In this document: positions 1 to 9,400 of the stretch, in pieces
Layout: every line of letters begins with the position of its first letter
Position numbering within the stretch: the stretch's first letter is position 1
From: Anthonomus grandis grandis
Taxonomy: Eukaryota > Arthropoda > Insecta > Coleoptera > Curculionidae
DNA length: 64,000 nt
Assembly (NCBI RefSeq): GCF_022605725.1
Contig: NC_065556.1
Location: 8,928,001-8,992,000, forward strand
Direction: 5' to 3'
Notes under the pieces: model-generated
Databases searched by the model: none
What the model was told of the DNA's origin: nothing
The model's input: only the letters and a program-made list of their open reading frames with translations
Translations under genes and position numbers: made by a program

Positions 1-241
1 TTCGAATAATAGATAACAGTAATAGACTGAGATATAATAATTTTTTTAAAAAACAATTCATAAGAAAAATTTTAAAAATAATTTACAGTAAATTAAATGA
101 ACTTTAAAAATTAAATTGAAATCATATCGGACAATGCTATACTGATAAATTGTTCTATTTTCTTAACCCTGGTTATGTCCAAAACTTAAAAAGGATCATT
201 TGAGTCATCTTGTATAACCTAAATATTAATTTTAAAATTAA
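1..241. repeat. Type A monomer (exemplar)
   Basis: This is the reference example of family A. Diagnostic segments in order: TTCGAATAATAGATAACAGT at the head, an A/T-tract block, CAATTCATAAGAAAAATTTT, then ATTTACAGTAAAT and ATGAACTT, then ATCGGACAATGCTATA, then TTGTTCTATTTTCTTAACCC, then CTGGTTATGTCCAAAACTT and GGATCATTTGAGTCATCTTG, ending GTATAACCTAAAT. Compared with family B, A has GGACAATGC instead of GGAACAATCGTTAACGC, and TATAACCTAAA instead of TATATGCGAAA near the tail. Many A monomers carry the heptamer TGAGTCA (here 201-207); others have TGGGTCA. The hexamer GGTTAT at 171-176 is matched by its complement ATAACC at 214-219. Confidence 0.93.
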
Positions 242-483
242 TTTGAATAATAGATAACCGTAATTGAGTGAGATACGACAATTGTTTTTAAACACAATAC
301 ATTAAAAAATTTTAAAAAATTATTTAGGGTTAAACAAATTTTATCTTAAAATTAAATTGAAATCATATCGGAACAATAGCTATAGGTAATAGTAATCGAT
401 TTTCTTTATCCTGGTTATGTCCAAAACTTAAAAAGGATTATTTGAGTCATCTTGTATAACCTAAATATTAATTTTAAAATTAA
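242..483. repeat. Type C chimeric monomer (B-like left, A-like right)
   Basis: The left half has the family B signature: AGATAACCGTAATTGAGTGA, then TTTAAACACAATACATTAAA, then TTAGGGTTAAACAAATT. The right half has the family A signature: CTGGTTATGTCCAAAACTTA, GAGTCATCTTGTATAACC. Between them is a segment of its own, GGAACAATAGCTATAGGTAA followed by TAGTAATCGATTTTCTTTAT. Other C monomers lie near 484, 3161, 3403, 11567, 18989, 21163, 31660, 34510, 46930, 47750, 48880, 49580 and 54880. The chimera shows that A and B have exchanged sequence in register. The switch point sits near the ATTGAAATCATATCGGA segment in the middle of the monomer. Confidence 0.85.
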
Positions 484-725
484 TTTGAATAATAGATAAC
501 CGTAATTGAGTGAGATACGACTATTCTTTTTAAACACAATACATTAAAATATTTTTAAACATCATTTAAGGTTAATCCAATTATATCTAAAAATTAAATT
601 GAAATCATATCGGAACAATAGCTATAGGTAATAGTAATCGATTTTCTTTATCCTGGTTATGTCCAAAACATAAAAAGGTTCATTTGAGTCAACTTGTATA
701 ACCTAAATAATAATTTTAAATTATA

Positions 726-967
726 TTTGAATAATAGATAACCGTAATTGATTGAGATATAACTTTTTTCTTTAAACACGATACATCAAAATATTTTTAA
801 AAATCATTTCGGATTAATCAAATTATATCTAAAAATTAATTTAAAATTAAATCGGAACAATCGTTAACGCTATTAGTTATTATATTTTTTCAGTTCTGGT
901 TGTGTTCAAACCGTAAAAAACATCATTTGGCTATCTTGTATATGCGAAATAGTAAATGTAAATTATA
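726..967. repeat. Type B monomer (exemplar)
   Basis: This is a reference example of family B. Diagnostic segments in order: TTTGAATAATAGATAACCGT, TTTAAACACGATACATC, AAAATATTTTTAAAAATCAT, GGATTAATCAAATTATATCT (most copies have TTAGGGTTAATC), CGGAACAATCGTTAACGC, ATTAGTTATTATATTTT, CTGGTTGTGTTCAAACCGTA, AACATCATTTGGCTATCTTG and TATATGCGAAATAGTAAAT. The 8-bp palindrome CGTTAACG is present in nearly every B monomer and absent from A, so it recurs about once per dimer. GGTT and AACC flank a short loop in CTGGTTGTGTTCAAACC, giving a small potential hairpin that most A monomers lack. Confidence 0.92.
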
Positions 968-1338
968 TTCGAATAATAAATAATAGTAAAAGAGTGAGAT
1001 ATAATAATTTTTTTTAAAAATAATTCATTAGAAAAATTTTAAAAATAATTTAGAGTACATCAAATGAACTTTAAAAATTAAATTGGAATCAAATCGGACA
1101 TTGCTATAATGATTAATTGTTCTATTTTCTTATCCCTGGTTATGTCCAAAACTTAAAAAGGATCATTTGAGTCATCTTGTATAACCTAAATATTAATTTT
1201 AAAATAAATTTGAATAATAGATAACCGTAATTGAGTGAGATATTACTATTTTTTTAAAACATAATACATAAAATTATTTTTAAAAATTATTTAGGGTTAA
1301 TCAAATAATATCTAAAAATTAAATTAAAATTAAAACGG

Positions 1339-1371
1339 AACGATTGTTAGTACGGTTATTATTAAAGATTT
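1339..1371. repeat. B* marker: inverted core plus ~24-bp extra segment
   Basis: Ordinary B has GGAACAATCGTTAACG. B* has GGAACGATTGTT, in which the 10-mer AACAATCGTT has been replaced by its reverse complement AACGATTGTT. About 24 extra bases (AGTACGGTTATTATTAAAGA and a few more) then follow before TTAACGC resumes. The same structure is present at 2779, 18,608, 20,760 and 22,442. It is absent from all other B monomers I examined and defines the B* lineage. Confidence 0.88.
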
Positions 1372-2390
1372 TTAACGCTATCAGTTATTATATTTTCTTA
1401 ATTCTGGTTGTGTTCAAACCGTAAAAAACATCATTTGGCTACCTTGTATATGCGAAATAGTAAATTTAAATCATATTCGAATAATAGATAACAAACAGTA
1501 ATAGACTGAGATATAATTATTTTATTAAAAAACAATTCATAAGAAAAATTTTAAAAATAATTTACAGTAAATCACATGAACTTCAAAAATTAAATTGAAA
1601 TCATATCGGACAATGCTATAATCATTAATTGTTCTATTTTCTTAACCCTGGTTATGTCCAAAACTTAAAAAGGATTATTTGAGTCATCTTGTATAACCTA
1701 AATATTAATTTTAAAATTAATTTGAATAATAGATAACCGTAATTGAGTGAGATACGACTATTCTTTTTAAACACAATACATTAAAATATTTTTAAACATC
1801 ATTTAAGGTTAATCCAATTATATCTAAAAATTAAATTAAAATTAAATCGGAACAATCGTTAACGCTAAGAGTTATTATATTTTCCTAATTCTGGTTGTGT
1901 TCAAACCGTAAAGAATATCATTTGGCTATCTTGTATATGCGAAATAGTAAATTTAAATCATATTCGAATAATAGATAACAGTAATAGACTGAGATATATT
2001 TATTTTTTTAAAAAACAATTCATAAGAAAAATTTTAAAAATAATTTACAGTAAATCAAATGAACTTCAAAAATTAAATTGGAATCAAATCGGACATTGCT
2101 ATAATAATTAATTGTTCTATTTTCTTAACCCTGGTTATGTTCAAAATTTAAAAAGGATCATTTGGGTCATTTTGTATAACTTAAATATTAATTTTAAAAT
2201 AAATTTGAATAATAGATAACCGTAATTAAGTGAGATATGACTATTTTTTTTAAAAACAATACATCAAAATATTTTTAAAAATCATTTAGGGTTAATCAAA
2301 TTATATCTAAAAATTAATTTAAAATTAAATCGGAACAATCGTTAACGCTATTAGTTATTATATTTTCTTAATTCTGGTTGTGTTTAAACC

Positions 2391-2395
2391 GTAAA
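2391..2395. repeat. B-short marker: 39-bp deletion between GTAAA repeats
   Basis: Ordinary B reads AACCGTAAAAAACATC, continues through GCGAAATAGTAAATG, and then enters the next A. Here AACCGTAAATGTAAATTAT has lost exactly the 39 bp between two GTAAA copies and kept one. The same deletion is at 20,373, 22,054 and 23,005. This fits slippage or single-strand annealing between short direct repeats, followed by spread with the HOR. Confidence 0.88.
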
Positions 2396-2915
2396 TGTAA
2401 ATTATATTCGAATAATAAATAACAGTAAAAGAGTGAGATATAATAATTTTTTTTTAAAAATAATTCATTAGAAAAATTTTAAAAATAATTTAGAGTACAT
2501 CAAATGAAATTTAAAAATTAAATTGGAATCAAATCGGACATTGCTATAATGATTAATTGTTCTATTTTCTTAACCCTGGTTATGTCCAAAACTTAAAAAG
2601 GATTATTTGAGTCATCTTGTATAACCTAAATATTAATTTTAAAATAAATTTGAATAATAGATAACCGTAATTGAGTGAGATATTACTATTTTTTTAAAAC
2701 ATAATACATAAAATTATTTTTAAAAATTATTTAGGGTTAATCAAATTATATCTAAAAATTAAATTAAAATTATAACGGAACGATTGTTAGTACGGTTATT
2801 ATTAAAGATTTTTAACGCTATCAGTTATTATATTTTCTTAATTCTGGTTGTGTTCAAACCGTAAAAAACATCATTTGGCTACCTTGTATATGCGAAATAG
2901 TAAATTTAAATCATA

Positions 2916-3930
2916 TTCGAATAATAGATAACAAACAGTAATAGACTGAGATATAATTATTTTATTAAAAAACAATTCATAAGAAAAATTTTAAAAATAA
3001 TTTACAGTAAATCACATGAACTTCAAAAATTAAATTGAAATCATATCGGACAATGCTATAATCATTAATTGTTCTATTTTCTTAACCCTGGTTATGTCCA
3101 AAACTTAAAAAGGATTATTTGAGTCATCTTGTATAACCTAAATATTAATTTTAAAATTAATTTGAATAATAGATAACCGTAATTGAGTGAGATACGACAA
3201 TTGTTTTTAAACACAATACATTAAAAAATTTTTAAAAATTATTTAGGGTTAAACAAATTTTATCTTAAAATTAAATTGAAATCATATCGGAACAATAGCT
3301 ATAGGTAATAGTAATCGATTTTCTTTATCCTGGTTATGTCCAAAACTTAAAAAGGATTATTTGAGTCATCTTGTATAACCTAAATATTAATTTTAAAATT
3401 AATTTGAATAATAGATAACCGTAATTGAGTGAGATACGACTATTCTTTTTAAACACAATACATTAAAATATTTTTAAACATCATTTAAGGTTAATCCAAT
3501 TATATCTAAAAATTAAATTGAAATCATATCGGAACAATAGCTATAGGTAATAGTAATCGATTTTCTTTATCCTGGTTATGTCCAAAACATAAAAAGGTTC
3601 ATTTGAGTCAACTTGTATAACCTAAATAATAATTTTAAATTATATTTGAATAATAGATAACCGTAATTGATTGAGATATAACTTTTTTCTTTAAACACGA
3701 TACATCAAAATATTTTTAAAAATCATTTCGGATTAATCAAATTATATCTAAAATATAATTTAAAATTAAATCGGAACAATCGTTAACGCTATTAGTTATT
3801 ATATTTTTTCAGTTCTGGTTGTGTTCAAACCGTAAAAAACATCATTTGGCTATCTTGTATATGCGAAATAGTAAATGTAAATTATATTCGAATAATAAAT
3901 AACAGTAAAAGAGTGAGATATAATAATTTT
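2916..3930. repeat. Second copy of the A-C-C-B block at 1-968
   Basis: Monomers at 2916 (A), 3161 (C), 3403 (C), 3646 (B) and 3888 (A) reproduce those at 1-968 plus the start of the next A. Shared private variants include AATAGCTATAGGTAATAG in both C copies, AAACATAAAAAGGTTC in the second C, and TCATTTCGGATTAATC in the B monomer, where the usual sequence is TTAGGG. Similarity fades after about 3930, where the left copy continues into the B* lineage and this one does not. Confidence 0.8.
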
Positions 3931-6493
3931 TTTAAAAATAATACATAAGAAAAATTTTAAAAATAATTTAGAGTACATTAAATGAACTTCAAAAATTGAA
4001 TTGGAATCAAATCGGACAATGCTATAATGATTAATTGTTCTATTTTCTTAACACTGGTTATGTCCAAAATTTTAAAAGGTTCATTTGGGTCATCTTGTAT
4101 AACTTAAATATTAATTTTAAAATAAATTTTAAATAATAGATAACTGTAATTAAGTGAGATATGACTATTTTTTTTAAAACCAATACATCAAAATATTTTT
4201 AAAAATCATTTAGGGTTAATCAAATTATATCTAAAAATTAAATCGGAACAATCGCTAACGCTATTATTTATTATATTTTCTTAATTCTGGTTGTGTTTAA
4301 ACCGTAAAAAATATCATTTGACTATCTTGTATATGCGAAATAGTAAATGTAAATTAAATTCGAATAATAGATAACAGTAATAGAGTGAGATATGATTATT
4401 TTTTTAAAAAACAATTCATAAGAAAATTTTAAACAATAATTTACAGTACATCAAATAAACTTCAAAAATTAAATTGGAATCAAATCGGACAATGCCATAA
4501 TAATTAATTGTTCTATTTTCTTAACCCTAGTTATGCCCAAAACTTAAAAAGTATCGTTTGAGTCATCTTGTATAACCTAAATATTAATTTTAAAATAATT
4601 TGAATAATAGATAACCGTAATTGAGTTAGATATGACTATTTTTTTTAAACACAATACATTAAAATATTTTTAAAAATAATTTAGGGTTAATCAAATTATA
4701 TCTAAAAATTGAATTGGAATCAAATCGGACAATGATTAATTGTTCTATTTTCTTAACACTGGTTATGTCCAAAACTTAAAAAGGATTAATTGAGTAATCT
4801 TGTATAACCTAAATATTAATTTTAAAATAAATTTTAATAATAGATAACCTTATTGAGTGAGATATTACTATTTTTTTAAAACATAATACATAAAATTATT
4901 TTTAAAAATTATTTAGCGTTAATCAAATTATATCTAAAAATTAAAACGGAACAATCTTTAACGCTATCAGTTATTATATTTTCTTAATTCTGGTTGTGTT
5001 CAAACCGTAAAAAACATCATTTGGCTACCTTGTATATGCGAAATAGTAAATTTAAATTCTATTCGAATAATAGATAACAGTAATAGAGTGGGATATAATA
5101 ATTTTTTTTAAAAACAATTCATAAGAAAATTTTTAAAAATAATTTAGAGTACATCAAATGAACTTCAAAAATTAAATTGGAATCAAATCGGACATTTCTA
5201 TAATGATTAATTGTTCTATTTTCTTAACCCTGGTTATGTCCAAAATTTAAAAAGGATCATTTGAGTCATCTTGTATAACCTAAATAATAATTTTAAATTA
5301 TATTTAAATAATAGATAACCGTAATTGAGTGAGATATGACTTTTTTCTTTAAACACAATACATCAAAATATTTTTTAAAAATCATTTAGGGTTAATCCAA
5401 TTATATCTAAAAATTAATTTAAAATTAAATCGGAACAATCGTTTACGCTAAGATTTATTATATTTTCTTAATTCTGGTTGTGTTCAAACCATAAAAAACA
5501 TCATTTGGCTATCTCGTATATACGAAATAGTAAATGTTAATTATATTCGAATAATAAATAACAGTAATAGAGTGGGATATAATATTTTTTTTTAAAAACA
5601 ATTCATAAGAAAAATTTTAAAAATAATTTAGAGTACATTAAATGAACTTCAAAAATTAAATTGGAATCAAATCGGACATTTCTCCAAAATTTAAAAAGGA
5701 TCATTTGGGTCATCTTGTATAACTTAAACATTAATTTTAAAATAAATTTGAATAACGGATAACCGTAATTAAGTGAGATATGACTATTTTTTTTAAAAAC
5801 AATACATCAAAATATTTAAAAAAATCATTTAGGGTTAATCAAATTATATCTAAAAATTAATTTAAAATTAAATCGGAACAATCGTTAACGCTATTAGTTA
5901 TTATATTTTCTTAATTCTGGTTGTGTTCAAACCGTAAAGAATATCATTTGGCTATCTTGTATATGCGAAATAGTAAATTTAAATCATATTCGAATAATAG
6001 ATAACAGTAATAGACTGAGATATAATAATTTTTTTAAAAAACAATTCATAAGAAAAATTTTAAAAATAATTTACAGTAAATTAAATGAACTTTAAAAATT
6101 AAATTGAAATCATATCGGACAATGCTATATTAGGGTTAATCAAATTATATCAAAAATTAAATCGGAACAATCGTTAACGCTATTATTTATTATATTTTCT
6201 TAATTCTGGTTGTGTTCAAACCGTAAAAAATATCATTTGGCTATCTTGTATATGCGAAATAGTAAATGTAAATTAAATTTGAATAATAGATAACAGTAAT
6301 AGAGTGAGATATGATTATTTTTTTAAAAAACAACAAAATTTAAAAAAATAATTTACAGTACATCAAATAAACTTCAAAAATTAAATTGGAATCAAATCGG
6401 ACAATGCTATAATGATTAATTGTTCTATTTTCTTAATCCTAGTTATGCCCAAAACTTAAAAAGTATCATTTGGGTCATCATGTATAACCTAAA
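3931..6493. repeat. Diverged A-B dimers with internal deletions
   Basis: Mostly alternating A and B monomers without an obvious exact HOR. Several B monomers here are shortened in the middle (AAAAATTAAATCGGAAC with the usual ATTTAAAATT spacer missing, for example near 4230 and 6150). Two clear fusion points occur. Near 5693 an A monomer jumps from GGACATTTCT to CCAAAATTT, losing about 40 bp including the CTGGTT core. Near 6129 an A monomer breaks after AATGCTATA and continues inside a B monomer at TTAGGGTTAATC. Confidence 0.75.
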
Positions 6494-9400
6494 TATTAAT
6501 TTTAAAATAAATTTGAATAATAGATAACCGTAATTGAGTTAGATATGACTATTTTTTTAAAACACAATACATTAAAATATTTTTAAAAATCATTTAGGGT
6601 TAATCAAATTATATCTAAAAACTAAATAAAAATTAAATCGAAACAATCGTTAACGCTATTAGTTATTATATTTTCTTAATTCTGGTTGTTTTCAAACCGT
6701 TAAAAATATCATTTGGCTATCCTGTATATGCGAAATAGTAAATTTAAATAATATTCGAATAATAGATAACAGTAATAAAGTGAGATATAATTATTTTTTT
6801 AAAAAACAATTTATAAGAAAAATTTTAAAAATAATTTACAGTAAATCAAATGAACTTCAAAAATTAAATTGGAATCAAATCGGACATTGCTATAATAATT
6901 AATTGTTCTATTTTCTTAACCCTGGTTATGTCCAAAATTTAAAAAGGATCATTTGGGTCATCTTGTATAACTTAAATATTAATTTTAAAATAAATTTAAA
7001 TAATAGATAACCGTAATTAAGTGAGATATGACTATTTTTTTTTAAAGCAATACATCAAAATATTTTTAAAAATCATTTAGGGTTAATCAAATTATATCTA
7101 AAAATTAATTTAAAATTAAATCGGAACAATCGTTAACGCTATTAGCTATTATATTTTCTTAATTCTGGTTGTGTTCAAACCGTAAAGAATATCATTTGGC
7201 TATCTTGTATATGCGAAATAGTAAATTTAAATCATATTCGAATAATAGATAACAGTAATAGACTGAGATATAATAATTTTTTTAAAAAACAATTCATAAG
7301 AAAAATTTTAAAAATAATTTACAGTAAATTAAATGAACTTTAAAAATTAAATTGAAATCATATCGGACAATGCTATACTGATAAATTGTTCTATTTTCTT
7401 AACCCTGGTTATGTCCAAAACTTAAAAAGGATCATTTGAGTCATCTTGTATAACCTAAATATTAATTTTAAAATTAATTTGAATAATAGATAACCGTAAT
7501 TGAGTGAGATACGACTATTCTTTTTAAACACAATACATTAAAAAATGTTAAAAAATTATTTAGGGTTAAACAAATTATATCTAAAAATTAAATTGAAATC
7601 ATATCGGACAATGCTATATTGATTAATTGTTCTATTTTCTTAACCCTGGTTATGTCCAAAACTTAAAAAAGATCATTTGAGTCATCTTGTATAACCTAAA
7701 TAATAATTTTAAATTATATTTGAAGAATAGATAACCGTAATTGATTGAGATATAACTTTTTTCTTTAAACACAATACATCAAAATATTTTTAAAAATCAT
7801 TTAGGGTTAATCCAATTATATCTAAAAATTAATTTAAAATTAAATCGGAACAATCGTTAACGCTATTAGTTATTATATTTTCTCAGTTCTGGTTGTGTTC
7901 AAACCGTAAAAAACACTTGGCTATCTTGTATATACGAAATAGTTAATTATATTCGAATAATAAATAACAGTAATAGAGTGGGATATAATAATTTTTTTTA
8001 AAAACAATTCATAAGAAAAATTTTAAAAATAATTTAGAGTACATTAAATGAACTTCAAAAATTAAATTGGAATCAAATCGGACAATGCTATAATGGTTAA
8101 TTGTTCTATTTTCTTAACCCTGGTTATGTCCAATATTTTAAAAGGATCATTTGAGTCATCTTGTATAACCTAAATAATAATTTTAAATTATATTTGAATA
8201 ATAGATAACCGTAATTGAGTAAGATACGACTATTCTTTTTAAACACAATACATTAAAATATTTTTAAACATCATTTAAGGTTAATCCAATTATATCTAAA
8301 AATTTATTTAAAATTAAATCGGAACAATCGTTAACGCTAAGAGTTATTATATTTTCTTAATTCTGGTTGTGTTCAAACCATAAAAAACATCAATTGGCTA
8401 TCTCCTATATGCGAAAGAGTAAATGTAAATTAAATTCGAATAATAGATAACAGTAATAGAGTGAGATATAATATTTTTTTTAAAAAACAATTCATAAGAA
8501 AAATTTTAAAAATAATTTAGAGTACATCAAATGAGCTTCAAAAATTAAATCGGAATCAAATCGGACATTTCTATAATGATTAATTGTTGTATTTTCTTAA
8601 CCCTGGTTATGTCCAAAATTTAAAAAGGAACATTTGGGTCATCTTGTATAACTTAAACATTAATTTTAAAATAAATTTGAATAATGGATAACCGTAATTA
8701 AGTGAGATATGACTATTTTTTTTAAAAACAATACTTCAAAATATTTTAAAAAATCATTTAGGGTTAATCAAATTATATCAAAAATTAAATCGGAACAATC
8801 GTTAACGCTATTATTTATTATATTTTCTTAATTCTGGTTGTGTTCAAACCGTAAAGAATATCATTTGGCTATCCTGTATATGCAAACTAGTAAATTTAAA
8901 TCATATTCGAATAATAGATAACAGTAATAGAGTAAGATATAATTATTTTTTAAAAAACAATTCATAAGAAAAATTTTAAAAATAATTTACAGTAAATCAA
9001 ATGAGCTTCAAAAATTAAATTGGAATCAAATCGGACAATGCTATAACGATTAATCGTTCTATTTTCTTAACCCTGGTTATGTCGAAACCTTAAAAAGGAT
9101 GATTTAGGTCATCTTGTATAACCTAAAAATAAATTTGAATAATAGATAACCGTTATTTAGTGAGATATGACTATTTTTTTTAACACAATACATTAAAAAA
9201 TTTAAAAAAATTATTTAGGCTTTAACAAATTATATCTAAAAATTAAATTAAAATCATATCGGAACAATAGTTATAGGTAATAGTAATAGATTTTCTTTAT
9301 CCTGGTTATGTCCAAAACATAAAAAGGATCATTTGAGTCATCTTGTATTAACTAAATAATAATTTTAAATTATATTTGAATAATAGATAACCGTAATTGA

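Larger units (their letters stand above)
1..2915. repeat. Higher-order repeat, left copy (2919-bp offset)
   Basis: The monomer order here is A(1) C(242) C(484) B(726) A(968) B*(1209) A(1476) B(1721) A(1963) B-short(2204) A(2407) B*(2649). The first four monomers recur at 2916-3887 with a constant offset of 2919 bp: the C monomers at 242 and 484 match those at 3161 and 3403. Inside the block, 968-1720 recurs at 2407-3160 with an offset of 1439-1440 bp, which is six monomers. B* is a B monomer of 267 bp with an extra segment; B-short lacks 39 bp. These two markers make the HOR easy to follow elsewhere in the window. Confidence 0.85.
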
